A stretch of DNA of 64,000 bases from JACRCT01 sp049841135. GTDB lineage: Bacteria > Myxococcota > Myxococcia > Myxococcales > UBA5297. The notes beneath the pieces are model-generated. The model saw only the letters and a program-made list of their open reading frames with translations. It was not told the origin of the DNA and did no database searches. Where the stretch lies: positions 1 to 64,000 of the forward strand of contig JASGHK010000007.1 in the NCBI GenBank assembly GCA_049841135.1, read 5' to 3'. The translations under genes and the position numbers were made by a program. Positions 21,348-31,552 of this stretch are shown one piece after another (positions within the stretch are counted from its first letter, which is position 1; every line of letters starts with the position of its first letter).

Positions 21348-23455
21348 TTACTTCTCCACTCGAGCAGCTCTTTTCCCGCGCAGCCTTTCGCAACTCCGCG
21401 TCCGGCTGGAAAGAGGGCGCCGCCTTGCCGGGCCGCAACGTCTCCGGCGCAGGCACGGTGTCCGCGGGCGGCTCAGCCGCCAGCGACGACAGGTCCACCG
21501 GTTGCTTCGTCGACAGCGGCTGCCCGACGGCCTGCTCGGCGCCGCCCGGCAGAGCACCCGCCTGCGAGGCCGCCCGGCACACCGCCTGCGCGAGTCGCCG
21601 GACCGCCGAGGACGGATCGCTCGCAGCCAGACTCCTTAAGCCGGCCCAGCCACGGCCCGGTACCGATCATCTTGATCGTCCAGATGGCCGTCATGCGATA
21701 CTCCATCCGCCCATCCTGCAGCATCGCCGAAAGCACCTCGCCGGCTTTTTCATTCCCTGCCCGCGCCAGGGCCCGCGCGGCGGTCGCCTGCACGCGGTTA
21801 TTCTCACTGTGGAGTTTCGGTACGATCAGGTCCATCCGGTCCACCCAACCCGCCTCGTCGATGGCCTCGATCGCATTGGCCTGCACCCGCGCGTCCGGAT
21901 CGTCCAGGGCCGCTCGCAACTGCCGGATCATCTCCGGCTGCTTCGACTGGCCCAACAGCCGCACCGCCGCCGCACGGCACCGCGAGTTCGGATCCTGCGC
22001 CACGGCCAGCACATCCCGCCAGAGCTCATCCACCAGCCCCAGCATCCCGACCATCCGCACCGACCGCACCCGCACGCTGCTGGATATCGACGCCAGGTGT
22101 ACCCGCAACCGGGGCCGCAGCCGCCGCGCAAAACCCTTGAGCACGCCCATCGCCGCGGCTCGTCGGTCTTCCTGGATCTGATCGAATCGCGTCCATAGCC
22201 GCCAGAAGATCTCTTCGGCTGCCAGCCCCGTCAGTTCCGCCGCCACCGGATCGTTCGGCAGGCTCAGCCGTCTGGCCAGGTCCCCCGCCAATCCCTCGTA
22301 GTCCATCTGTCGCAGCTGGTACGCTGCCATTCGCGCCTCGTGCGCATCGGGCGATTCGCTCAACGCCACCCGCAGCAGCGACATGCCCCAGTCCAGGTCC
22401 TGCCCCGCTTCCACCAGCACCTGCCGCCGGCAGTCCGGTGTGCCCATCCGCCACAGGTTCGCCAGCACCTCGCCCTTGCGTTCCTGCGGCAGATTGGTTG
22501 CACGGATCAGGATAGGCAAGGCGGGCGTGCTCGCGAGTTCCGGCCATGCCTTCTCACTCACCCCGTCCAGACAGTGAATCGCCTTGATGAACCCCCACGC
22601 CTTGCGAACCTTTGGAAATGCCTGCCAGATCTCCACGCCCCGCAGCACCGCGGCCAGCCAGTCTAGTGTCCCGCCGCTCGGTAATCGCCTTGACCGCCAC
22701 CGGCCGCAGCTCCTGCGACGCCATCGCCTGCACCAGGAAATACGCCGATTGCGGCTCCTGCGACGAACTCAGCAGGTCCCCCACCAGCCGCGTCAGCCGC
22801 GACCGGGGCTGCCGCAGGATCTCCCAGAACCGCTCGGCCAGGTACGGCTCGAACCACAGGCACGCCTCGACGACCTCCGGCCGCAGGTGCGACTCGTATC
22901 GCAGCACGCCTGACAGCAGCGCCTCGCCCATCTGCTGCCGGCGCAGGGCCAGCCGCTGAGCTGGATCACTGCCGCTCTCTGCCGCTACGTACCGCGCCGG
23001 CATCTGCGCCTGCCCGGGGCTGCGCAGCAGCGGATGGTCCTGCAGGAGCTTGCGGGCCATCTGCCGCATCATGACCGCCGCGGCCTCGCGCACCTTCACC
23101 TGCGTGTCCATCAGCCCCAGGTCAAAGAGGTACGCCAGGCTCTCCGAGCCCATCTGATCCGCCACCGTCAGGCAGTTCACCCGCGTCTGCAACTCGATGT
23201 CCCGGATGGCTGTCCGCATCACGGGCGCCAGGGCTGCCTCGCCAGCCAGCACCTGCCGCTGGGACTCCCCCGCCAGCCGGTGAAAGTTCTCAATCAGCGC
23301 CAGCAGCCCGGCAGGCTGGGCCCGGTGCAGGAGGACCTCCACGGCGTAGCGCAGGTACGGCCCGTCCAGACTGGCGCGGCGATCGCCAGGGCCTCGTCCA
23401 CCGAGGCATCCGGGCACTGTGCCAGGAACTGGTATGTCTTGGGCCAGCCGGCCAT
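21348..23455 (-). CDS. HEAT-repeat protein (about 700 residues, frameshifted)
   Basis: This is a repeat-scaffold protein. The ATG at 23,455 follows TGGAGGCGTGC and begins MAGWPKTYQFLAQCPDA. It is built of alpha-helical HEAT/PBS-lyase-like repeats, clearest as AVAQDPNSRCRAAAVRLLGQ, AALDDPDARVQANAIEAIDE, PKLHSENNRVQATAARALAR and MLQDGRMEYRMTAIWTIKMI. The Pro/Ala-rich C-terminus is spread over two frames. HEAT scaffolds bind proteins; no catalytic motif is seen. Frame breaks are near 23,375, 22,650, 21,650 and 21,390. The exact end (21,348 or 21,289) depends on the last shift. It forms an operon with the small membrane protein downstream. Confidence 0.75.
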
Positions 23456-23592
23456 GCACGCCTCCAGATCGTTTATCGGCCCAAGGCAGTACGGAAGTTG
23501 ATTTATGATCTACGCAGGACAGAAAGGGGAAGCCGCAAAGGTGATAGACCCGATCGCCATCTCGGCAGACGCGGAAGGACAGCCAAAACAAC

Positions 23593-24120
23593 CTATTGGC
23601 CCGGTGACTCGAGCGGCACAACGATGTCATCCCCCCGGCCATCGTTCCACACCCCATCCTCGCCGGCACTACCCAGCGCCGCGAGTTTCCCCTCGCGCAG
23701 GATCAGATGAATCGGCTGGTCCCAATAGTCGTAGATCATCCTCTTCCGCAGATCGATCCCAAGCACCCCAGGTGTGCCCACATCGCTGGCTGCAATCCAA
23801 TCCACAAGCTCCGGCAGCGTCGTGGCAGGACAACTCGCCACCTTCGATTCCGACTCAACGTTCCGAATCGTCGTGCAGACCGCAGCAAGTTGGTCGCGCG
23901 TCCACGCCGGAAAATGGCTCCTATCTCTGACCTTCGCCATGAACGGCATGAGCCATGCCACTAACAGCACAACAAGCATCACCAGCGCAAAGGGCGTGAA
24001 ACTCACTTCCACCCGCGGCCAGAACAGCCGCGTCAGCCAACCCACCCGCCGCGGCCCACGAGCATAGTCCACGGGTTGCTCCGGCTTATCTGCCTGCTCC
24101 CGCGTCGGATCAGATGTCAT
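23593..24120 (-). CDS. membrane-anchored protein with pseudopilin-like C-terminus
   Basis: This 175-residue protein has an intact frame. After a charged N-terminus of about 40 residues comes one membrane helix (FTPFALVMLVVLLVAWLMPF). The outer part has a LPELVDWIAASDVGTPGVLG segment. It ends DYWDQPIHLI, then ALGSAGEDGVWNDGRGDDIV, a pattern very like the calcium-binding C-terminal tail of type II secretion major pseudopilins (GspG). Unlike a pilin, it lacks an N-terminal prepilin cleavage site and Glu5. It may therefore be a detached GspG-like domain on its own anchor. It is not in a secretion operon here. Confidence 0.65.
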   Translation of the reverse strand: MTSDPTREQADKPEQPVDYARGPRRVGWLTRLFWPRVEVSFTPFALVMLVVLLVAWLMPFMAKVRDRSHFPAWTRDQLAAVCTTIRNVESESKVASCPATTLPELVDWIAASDVGTPGVLGIDLRKRMIYDYWDQPIHLILREGKLAALGSAGEDGVWNDGRGDDIVVPLESPGQ

Positions 24121-24335
24121 GGCCTACCCCCACTCGAATCAGCATTACCTAACCATTGCCACGTAGAGCAAATAGTCAGTTCGTGTCTGGCATCGCCCAT
24201 GCACCCGCTTCGCCGTGACCTGACGTTCTCTAGCGTTCTACGGCGTCAGCCCGGGTCGGTTCCGTGGGAAGCATCTCTCGATATCCGGTCCCAGCATCCC
24301 AGGCACAACGCGGCATACTTCAGTCGACATGGAAC

Positions 24336-25475
24336 CTACTTGCCTGATTTTTGCTCCGGCAGTGTGGTCCCGTTGGCAAAAGTATAGATCATGCGACGGG
24401 GGTCCCAGCGAATCTCACACCTGCTTACCGCGTCCAGAGTCTGAGGCAAGTTCTCATCCACGGCAATCCAATACGGGTTCGTCGGCTCCTTGGCAGAAGG
24501 TGGCACATATATCGTATCAAGCATCCTGAGTGCCTGAACCATGAGGCTCATCCGACCGTTCTCTGGAACGATGTCACGCTCGTAAAGCCACTGGACAGAC
24601 ATATTAAGCTTTCCCGCGGCATCAAAGACCCGTGTCGTTGGCACCAGTGGCTTGCTGCGCATGATGCCGTGCTTGTGTAGATAGGGAATAAGCCGGTCCG
24701 ATGGCGACTCCGGCGAGCCGTCAATCGCCGCCCACTGTCCGACCGCAAACGGGATATCGTCTTGTATCGCGATCGGCAGTCGCGGCACACGTCGCCGCCT
24801 CTCTAGCATTTCCGGAACCAGTATTCCAATGGCTGGTGGCTCGAAATACCCAGGCGGTTCGGGTACATCGAACAGCGTATGCAACACCGCGAACATGTTG
24901 GACTCATCCCATGTCACGCCGATGCGCAAGTACTCCTCAACTGCCGCCAACGCTCGCGCCTTTCCAAGAGGTATCAGTGTGTTCACAGCCTGAATCGTAG
25001 TGAGCGGATTGTACTCAGTACCGCTATAGCAACCTGTCACGCGATGCAGCAACCGAAGAAGCCCTCGCAGTTCCGATTCACTGAACAGGGAGGAGTCCGG
25101 TGGCGTCCCATGCCCGCCGATGCACAGGTCAGTCTGACCGGCCTTCGTGAAACGCACCTGCCCCAAAGTCGGCAACGCCAGATGCCCGTCTGTTCCATAG
25201 GCCCAGATCTCTTTTATACTGCCCGCAGATCCAACCATAGAACCAGGACCATCGGGATCACCTGCCGTCCGAATGTCATCAGGTGGGCCAAGGATAGCCC
25301 TAACCTGGTCTGCGGTCATGCCATCTCCGACCCTTGCCATGGCGGCAGCGAAGGTTTGTCGGCTGCGAACCTGCTGAGTTGTCGGTTGACTCCCAGCAGG
25401 TCGCGACTGCCCGTATCCCGATGATGTAAGCAACAGGCAGAAGACCGTGACTTCCAGAAATGTTCTGCTTTGCAT
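24336..25475 (-). CDS. exported protein of unknown function with BamE/SmpA-like motif
   Basis: This protein has about 379 residues and an intact frame. The start at 25,475 is chosen because GGAGGG lies at proper distance and a signal peptide follows (MQSRTFLEVTVFCLLLTSSG, cleavage near YGQS). After a Gln/Ser/Thr linker, residues about 50-100 read ARVGDGMTADQVRAILGPPD and IWAYGTDG, the helix-plus-strand pattern of small outer-membrane lipoproteins of the BamE/SmpA kind. The remaining 270 residues match nothing I know. No lipobox is seen, so it is probably periplasmic or secreted. Confidence 0.6.
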   Translation of the reverse strand: MQSRTFLEVTVFCLLLTSSGYGQSRPAGSQPTTQQVRSRQTFAAAMARVGDGMTADQVRAILGPPDDIRTAGDPDGPGSMVGSAGSIKEIWAYGTDGHLALPTLGQVRFTKAGQTDLCIGGHGTPPDSSLFSESELRGLLRLLHRVTGCYSGTEYNPLTTIQAVNTLIPLGKARALAAVEEYLRIGVTWDESNMFAVLHTLFDVPEPPGYFEPPAIGILVPEMLERRRRVPRLPIAIQDDIPFAVGQWAAIDGSPESPSDRLIPYLHKHGIMRSKPLVPTTRVFDAAGKLNMSVQWLYERDIVPENGRMSLMVQALRMLDTIYVPPSAKEPTNPYWIAVDENLPQTLDAVSRCEIRWDPRRMIYTFANGTTLPEQKSGK

Positions 25476-25607
25476 CTTCGGGGCCCTCCACGTTGGCAGC
25501 TCTCGATACGTGCTAGTTTCAGGAATTCGCCTTGAAAGCAGCGGCAGCATTACGGACCTCATGCCCGCTGATGTTCCGCAATGCGTCGCCGGCCAGTTCG
25601 CCGTTCG

Positions 25608-25898
25608 CTACTCCTCCACGGCGTGATCTTCAGTTAACGTCTCCCCCAATACTTCCTGCGCCACTTCCGTGTCATGCGCCGCCTGCGCCCGCAGCCAGTA
25701 GCCGCTAGACAAACCGAAGAACCGGCACAGCCGCAAGTCCGTGTCCGCCGTAATCGCCCGCTTGCCCGCCACGATCTCACTGATCCGCTGGGCAGGCACA
25801 CCGATCTCCTTGGCCAGCAGGTACTGCGAAATCTCCATGGGCACGAGGAACTCTTCGCGCAGCAGCCTACCAGGAGTAGTCGCTTCGACTTTGCGCAT
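25608..25898 (-). CDS. higA: HigA-family antitoxin, no HigB beside it
   Basis: This 96-residue XRE-type DNA-binding protein is of the HigA group. The start MRKVEATTPGRLLREEFLVP is diagnostic, and the helix-turn-helix spans LLAKEIGVPAQRISEIVAGK (residues 27-46), then RAITADTDLRLCRFFGLSSG. The ribosome binding site is GAGGAATC. HigA normally neutralises a HigB mRNA interferase encoded just upstream. Here the gene 26 bases upstream is instead a PIN-domain protein, so the three genes look like one transcription unit antitoxin-PIN-HigA. Confidence 0.85.
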   Translation of the reverse strand: MRKVEATTPGRLLREEFLVPMEISQYLLAKEIGVPAQRISEIVAGKRAITADTDLRLCRFFGLSSGYWLRAQAAHDTEVAQEVLGETLTEDHAVEE

Positions 25899-25923
25899 GA
25901 TTCCTCTTTTCGGGGGACAGTCC

Positions 25924-26352
25924 TCACCCGGCCAGGGACTGCCGCATCAAAGCGCGATACCCGGCCTGTTGGAAATGCTCGTCGGAAGTGAGCGCTTCCA
26001 TTATACCGCGTTCCTGCATCACAACAAAAGATATGCAGTCTGTCAGACCCCATTCCTTGTCGGGTCGCTGGCGATATAATTGCCATCCTCGCTGATAAAG
26101 CTGCTCAGACACCGGAACAATCTCAATCGCGGGATCATCTTCCAATCCTTCCAGAAGCCTTATGGCCGCTCCACGGTATCGTTGCCTGGACAGAGCATTA
26201 CCTATTTCTAAGACGATCGCCCGACTCGTAACGAGCCGAACTCCCGCAGTCCTGATGTCGCCAGCCAGGCGCATCGCCTGCACGTGAAACTTATCATGCC
26301 GGGAAGATAGGGCAACTGCGTAAGCGGTATCCAGAAATACCTCAGGCGCCAT
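25924..26352 (-). CDS. PIN-domain ribonuclease toxin (VapC-like)
   Basis: This 142-residue endoribonuclease has the PIN fold. The start MAPEVFLDTAYAVALSSRHD carries the first acidic residue (LDTAY). Other conserved positions are Glu in SRAIVLEIGNALS and Asp pair/Asp in WGLTDCISFVVMQERGI, giving the usual metal-binding set. The start codon at 26,352 overlaps the end of the upstream antitoxin (ATGGCGCCTGA). An alternative longer start exists but would run inside the antitoxin gene. In VapBC systems such toxins cut tRNA or rRNA. The target here is unknown. Confidence 0.85.
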   Translation of the reverse strand: MAPEVFLDTAYAVALSSRHDKFHVQAMRLAGDIRTAGVRLVTSRAIVLEIGNALSRQRYRGAAIRLLEGLEDDPAIEIVPVSEQLYQRGWQLYRQRPDKEWGLTDCISFVVMQERGIMEALTSDEHFQQAGYRALMRQSLAG

Positions 26353-26576
26353 GCTCACCCTCTCCGCCATACAGGTACGTATCGATGTTTTCCGCCCAGT
26401 CAGGCGGACCATCCAGGTTCAAAGAGCTCGCGATATCCAGGAAGGACGCCGGCTTCGTCTTTTCAGAATCAAGAGTCTCGATCGTGATACGCACACGAGT
26501 ATTCGGCTCAAGCGCCAGTGGGTCTTCGGGACGCAGGACCTTCCCATCAAATACAGACTTCAATTATCCGAACCAT
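26342..26576 (-). CDS. DUF104/AF2212-type antitoxin (probable VapB role), one frameshift
   Basis: This small protein of about 78 residues resembles the AF2212/DUF104 antitoxins: SVFDGKVLRPEDPLALEPNT then RVRITIETLDSEK. The C-terminal half (DWAENIDTYLYGGEGEHGA) is acidic, as expected for the toxin-binding part. Read as it stands, the frame opens only at TTG 26,563. However, an ATG at 26,576 with GGAGG six bases upstream reads MVRIIE and joins the family N-terminus if one T near 26,560 is extra. I therefore prefer 26,576. It overlaps the PIN gene by 11 bases. Confidence 0.75.
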
Positions 26577-26606
26577 GGCATCCTCCGAAATCCTCGACTA
26601 CCAATT

Positions 26607-26640
26607 GTAGGCACCCGCCGCCTTCGCGACAGGTGCCTGC
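26607..26640. terminator. hairpin between aspS and the toxin locus
   Basis: The 9-bp stem GTAGGCACC/GGTGCCTGC (one G-U pair) has a 16-base loop and GTTTT after it on the plus strand. It lies between the aspS stop and the promoter side of the antitoxin gene. Its sense for minus-strand aspS is doubtful because no T-run follows there. Confidence 0.4.
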
Positions 26641-26736
26641 GTTTTGCTGTCGTGCGTTTTCTGCCTACGTCTTCTCTGCGGCCTCCGCGTCTCTGCGGTG
26701 AGTCCTGCCGTTACTCAGCACTCATCACTGGCTGTT
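26641..26736 (+). repeat. mosaic palindrome array, short copy
   Basis: It contains the module CTCTGCGGCCTCCGCGTCTCTGCGGTGA (26,673-26,700), related to GCGTCTCTGCGGTGAA at 28,913 and 48,005, plus ACTCAGCACTCATCACTGGC. It is immediately downstream of aspS. Confidence 0.6.
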
Positions 26737-28534
26737 CTACTTCGCCGGCACGACCGTCCGGATACTGAGTTCTTTGAGCTGCGCGTCGTCTACCGGACTC
26801 GGGCAGGCGGTCATCAGGTCCATCGCCTTTTGCGTCTTCGGGAACGCAATGACATCGCGGATGGACTGCCGGCCCAGCAGCAGCATCACCATGCGGTCGA
26901 CACCGAGGGCGATGCCGCCGTGCGGCGGCGTGCCGTAGCTCAGCGCATCGAGCAGGAAGCCGAACCGCATCCTGGCATCTTCATCGCTGATGCCCAGCAG
27001 GCGGAACACCTGCGACTGCACCTCGCTGCTGTGGATACGAATGCTGCCGCCGCCGAGTTCGATGCCGTTGAGAACGATATCGTACGCCTTAGCCCTCGCT
27101 GCCAGCGGTTCGCATGTAAGACTTTCGACGTCCTCATCGCGGCAGCTCGTAAACGGGTGATGCACCGCCACGCACCGCTTCTCCTGCTCGTCGTAGTCGA
27201 ACATCGGGAAATCGACCACCCAGCAGAACTTGTACACGTCCTTGGGGATCAGGCCGCGCCGCTCGGCCAGCGTCGTCCGCAGCCAGCCCAGGTACTTCGC
27301 AGCCTTGTCCTTCTTGTCCGCGCCTGAATAGCAGCATGTCGCCAGCCTTGGCGCCCACGCGCTCGATGATCTGCGCAGCGATCGCCGCCGGCACGAACTT
27401 CGCCATGCCCGTCGCCAGGGTCAATTGGCCGTTCTCACCCGCCTGCACCTTGCAGTTCGGCAGACCGCCCGCACCCTGGTTTTGAACGTCCGCGGTCAGC
27501 ACGTCGATATCCTTGCGGCTCATGTCGCCGCCGCCCGGCAGGCAGATCACCTTGACCGTCCCGCCGCTCTCGCACGCCTGCGTGAAAACCTTGAACTCGG
27601 TCTGCTTGGCCAGGTCGCAGATATCGTAGAGCTTCATGCCGAACCGCAGGTCCGGCCGGTCGATACCATAATCGCGCATCGCCTCGTCGTAGGAGATCCA
27701 CGGGATCGGGCGTTCGATCTGCACGCCGACGATCTCCTTCATGATGATCTCCATCAGGTCCTCGATGAGCTTCATCACGTTCTCGCGTTGCACGAAGGAC
27801 ATCTCAACGTCGAGCTGCGTGAATTCCGGCTGGCGGTCCGCCCGCAGGTCCTCATCGCGGAAACATTTTACAATTTGATAATACCGGTCGAAGCCCGAGA
27901 TCATCAGGATCTGCTTGAACAGCTGCGGGCTCTGCGGCAGGGCAAAGAAGTTGCCCGGCATCACGCGCGCCGGCACGAGGTAGTCGCGAGCGCCTTCCGG
28001 CGTGCTCTTGGTCAGCACCGGCGTTTCCACGTCGACGAACCCCAGCTTGTCGAAGTACTCCCGCATGAGGCGGATCATCCGGTGCCGCGTCATCAGACAG
28101 TGCTGCATGACCGGCCGGCGCAGGTCCAGGTACCGGTACTTCAGCCGCGTGTCCTCGCCGACTCCGACATCGTCGGCCACCTCAAACGGCGGGGTCTCGG
28201 CCTTGCTCAAGAGCGTCACCTCTCGGACGAGCACTTCCACCTCGCCGGTAGCGATCTTCGGATTCACCATGTCCGAAGGACGGGCCGCCACATCGCCCCG
28301 CACCGCCACCACGTACTCGCTGCGCAGCGAGCGGGCGACCTTGTGGGCTTCCGGGGCCGTCTGCGGGTCGAATTTCAACTGCACCAGTCCCATTCGGTCG
28401 CGCAGGTCGATGAACACCATCCCGCCGTGATCGCGCCAGGAGTGCACCCAGCCGTCCAGGATCACGATCTGCCCGACATGCTCCTTGCGTAACTGGCCGC
28501 AGTAATACGTACGTTCGTTGTAGGGAACGGCCAC
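26737..28534 (-). CDS. aspS: aspartyl-tRNA synthetase, one frameshift
   Basis: This class II synthetase charges tRNA(Asp). The start is GTG at 28,534 with AGGAGG eight bases upstream. Domains in order: OB-fold anticodon binding (GWVHSWRDHGGMVFIDLRDR, residues 28-47); catalytic core with motif 1 (LGFVDVETPVLT), motif 2 (FRDEDLRADRQPEFTQLD) and motif 3 (GIALGVDRMVMLLLGR); and the bacterial GAD insertion between. The frame breaks near 27,325 (one T lost) and resumes as FCWVVDFPMFDYDE. The repaired length is about 599 residues, normal. His in WRDHGG is the residue seen in non-discriminating bacterial AspRS, where discriminating enzymes have Leu. This suggests the enzyme may also load tRNA(Asn). 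Confidence 0.95.
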
Positions 28535-29000
28535 GACACAATCCTCCTAGTTATGCTCATCATCCGTCGTCGTTATGAGCCCGGAGCGTGAGCAACGGGT
28601 ATCGGTCGAGAATGTGAGCATTATGCTGATAGATCGGATAAAGGCAAATGAGCGCTGGCCTTGGCGACACGCCAAGGTCAGCAGGCGGGCAGGCGGTTCG
28701 CCCGGCAGCCGGCATACACGCCCCGGCTGCCTACGACCCTCGACGGAATATCTTTTGGCCATTCAGACATAACATAGGTATTATTGCTTGCTGGTAGCGT
28801 GGTCGTCAATGCCAAATACCGGAACAGGAATGGGCATTCGGAGTCGTGCAGGGTATGCTGCCGCACACCATCTTGTTGTTGTAGTTCGTATTGCTGTTGT
28901 TCACCCAGTCCGTCTCTGCGTCCTCTGTGCCTCTGCGGTGAACGCCGTTGTTTCCTATTGTCGTTACTGGCCACTAACCACTAGCCACTAGCCACTAGAA
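28535..29000 (+). repeat. aspS upstream region with mosaic array copy B
   Basis: No gene is supportable. From about 28,840 the mosaic modules appear: GGGTATGCTGCCGCACACCA, then TTGTTGTTGTAG linkers, CTCTGTGCCTCTGCGGTGAA, and finally ACTGGCCACTAACC with CACTAGC triplicates ending at 28,998. The aspS promoter should lie in 28,535-28,650 but I cannot point to it. Confidence 0.65.
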
Positions 29001-29061
29001 GTGGTTTCAGAACCTCGAAACTGCCCGCAAAACAGGGCCTGAAACTGGGTTTTGAAACAGC
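29001..29061. repeat. GTTTCAAA-bounded palindromic element, copy C
   Basis: It runs from GTGGTTTCAGAA to TTTTGAAACAGCC, with the inner palindrome CTGCCCGCAAAACAGGGC. It is followed by CACTAGCCACTAG repeats and then the ribosome binding site of the sugar isomerase. Confidence 0.6.
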
Positions 29062-29099
29062 CACTAGCCACTAGTCACTGTCATCACAGGAGCCGTCCC

Positions 29100-29935
29100 A
29101 TGAAGAACGCCTTCAGCACCCTCGCTGACCCTGCCTGGTCTCTCGCCCAGCACCTCAACGCCGCCGTCAAGTACGGCTACGACGGCATCGACCTGCGCGG
29201 CATCGGTCCCGAACTCGACATCACGCGCCACCCCGACTTCACCGACCGCCTCGATGAGACCCTCAGCACCATCGCCCACCACAGCCTCCAGATCGCGGGT
29301 CTATCCACCAGCGCCGCCTGCTCCGTTGCCCCCGACAAGCAGCAGGACCACCTCGACGAGGTCAAACGCTACTGCACCCTCTCAGCCGAGATCTTGCTGT
29401 CCGCCAACGTAGGCCGCCCCTGGATCCGCGTCTTCGGTGGCAAGATCCCCGAAGGCGTGCCGTTTGAAAGGGCCCTGACGGACGCTGCCGACCAACTCCG
29501 CCGCTACGGCGACATCGCCGCCAAACGCGGAGATATCGTCGTAGTCGAGACCCACGACGACTGGTGTGCCAGCGAAAGAGTCCGCACCCTGGTCGAAAAG
29601 GCCGACCACCCCGCCGTCGGCATCGTCTGGGACGTCCATCACCCCTGGCACACCACCGGCGAGTCGCCCGCCCAGACCTGGAATACGATCGGCCGCTACA
29701 CCCGCTACGTCCACCTCAAGGATGCCAAAGGCGGCCCCAAGGCCCCGCAGCAGACCTCTGCCCGACCGGCCAGGGCAGCGTCCCCATCAAGGAAGCCCTC
29801 GAAGTCCTTAAGCAAAACAACTACGAAGGCTGGCTGACCTTCGAATGGGAAAAACGCTGGCACGCCGATTTGCCCAACGCCGACCAGGCCCTGCCCAGCC
29901 ACATCGAATACGTGAAGAAGTGTCTGCAGACTTGA
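29100..29935 (+). CDS. sugar phosphate isomerase/epimerase (xylose isomerase-like TIM barrel), one frameshift
   Basis: This is a cytoplasmic TIM-barrel protein of the AP endonuclease 2/IolE-like superfamily, about 278 residues. The ATG at 29,100 follows CAGGAGCCGTCCC. Barrel strands and metal ligands visible are YDGIDLRGIGPELD (residues 22-35), WIRVFGG, DIVVVETHDDWCAS (Glu/His), VGIVWDVHHPW (Asp/His) and YVHLKDAKGG (His/Asp). After the shift near 29,757 comes the barrel-closing Glu in GWLTFEWEKRW. Such enzymes act on sugars or inositols. The substrate cannot be told. It is a monocistronic gene in a repeat-rich surrounding. Confidence 0.85.
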
Positions 29936-30255
29936 TGAGCTGGCTGCGAAACGTCCTCTTTCCCGCATTTGCCGTCCAGCCTGCAAGGCTGGGATACTAT
30001 CCAGCCCGGGGCAGAGCCGGTCGCGTCGTTGCTGTTGCGACCGGTGCCGCCCCGGGTTACACCGCCCCCAAACCCCCTTTTCTGTCACTGTTATCCTTAT
30101 ATCAATAGCCGTTATCCTGCCCCAGGACCGGTAATCTGTGGTCGTCCGGTCCTCTGCGAAGCAGATTTCGTCCTTACTACCCCGCCAATTGCTCCTGCCG
30201 CGAAAATCACTACACTGACCTCTCGCAAAACCGCCGTGACCTGGAGTGTGTGAAT
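29936..30255. other. gene-free stretch
   Basis: Nothing is supportable except short palindromic pieces such as CCTGCAAGGCTGGG and CCGGTCGTCCGGT-like sequence. The promoter of the decarboxylase gene presumably lies in the second half. Confidence 0.4.
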
Positions 30256-31552
30256 ATGACGTCCATCCCGTTTCTTACAAGCGAGACTCGCCCATACGAT
30301 CCGCCGCAACTTCGGCACGCCCGTCTTCGTCTACGATCAGACCGCCCTGGAACGCCAGGCCCGCCTCGTGCTCGACTTCCCAAACGCCTTCGGCCTGACC
30401 GCCCGCTATGCCATGAAGGCCTGCTCCAGCAGCGCCGTGCTCAAGGTGCTCACCGCCGCCGGCCTCCACATCGACGCCAGCAGCGGCCACGAGGTCGAGC
30501 GGGCGATCCGCCTGGGCATCCCAGCCGGCCATATCCAGCTCACCGCCCAGCAGGTGCCTGACAATCTCCAGGCACTGGTCGAAAAGGGGGTCCTTTTCAA
30601 CGCCTGCTCGATCTCGCAGGTCCACAGCTTCGGCAAGCCTGTTCCCCGGCCGCGAGATCTCCATCCGCGTGAACCCCGGCCTCGGCTCCGGCCACAGCAA
30701 CCGCACCAACGTCGGCGGCCCCGGTGCCAGCTTCGGCATCTGGCATGAACACCTGGACGAGGCCCTGGCCGCCGGCCGCCAGTACAACCTCACCTTCTCG
30801 CGCCTCCACACACATATCGGTTCGGGCAGCGACCCGGAGGTCTGGCAGCGCGTCGCCCTCATGTCGCTGGATACCTGTTCGCGCCTGCCGGATGTGAAGG
30901 TCCTGAGCCTCGGCGGTGGCTACAAGATCGCCCGCGTCGAGGGCGAACAGACCGCCGACTTGCAGAAGATCGGCCAGCCCATCGCCGACGCCTTCCGCGC
31001 GTTTTCCGCGAAGTACGGCCGCAAACTCCACCTCGAAGTCGAGCCCGGTACTTACCTGGCAGCCAACGTCTGCGCCCTGCTCACGGCCGCCATCGACGTG
31101 GTCGATACGGGCCGCGACGGCTACCGCTTCATCAAGGTCGACGCCGGCATGACCGAGATCCTCCGGCCCAGCCTCTACGGTGCCCAGCACCCCATTGAAG
31201 TCGCCCCGGCCACTCCCGAGCCGCGAGCCAAGGTGGAATACGTCGTGGTAGGCCACTGCTGCGAAAGCGGCGACATCCTCACGCCCGCGCCCGGCAACCC
31301 GGAAGTCCTCCAGACGCGGCTCCTGCCCGAGACCCGCATCGGCGATCTCGTGGTCATCGGCGGCGCCGGCGCCTATTGCTCCAGCATGGCTGCCAAGAAC
31401 TACAACTCCTTCCCCGAAGCCGCCGAGGTGATGATCTCCCGCGACGGCTCGGCAGAGGCTGATCCGTACAGCGCCAGACCCTCGACCAGATCGTGCAGAA
31501 CGAGCAGATCCCGTCATTCCTGCGTGACGCAGCCTCGGGAACAGCGGGGTAA
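30256..31552 (+). CDS. lysA: diaminopimelate decarboxylase-like PLP enzyme, frameshifted
   Basis: This is a fold-III PLP decarboxylase of about 432 residues, probably meso-diaminopimelate to lysine. The start ATG at 30,256 has TGGAG at about nine bases; GTG at 30,250 is the alternative. The PLP lysine is in RYAMKACSSSAVL. Other motifs are HTHIGSGSDPE, LSLGGGYKIAR, HLEVEPGTYLAAN, GHCCESGDIL (substrate Cys) and the end GAYCSSMAAKNYNSFP. Frame breaks are near 30,290, 30,640 and 31,470. The tail then reads QTLDQIVQNEQIPSFLRDAA to TAA at 31,552. Carboxynorspermidine decarboxylase is a related alternative but less likely given the motif set. Confidence 0.85.

Noticed and set aside
25900..25924. HigB toxin gene hidden upstream of higA
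   Set aside because: Only 26 bases separate higA from the PIN gene, too short for any toxin.
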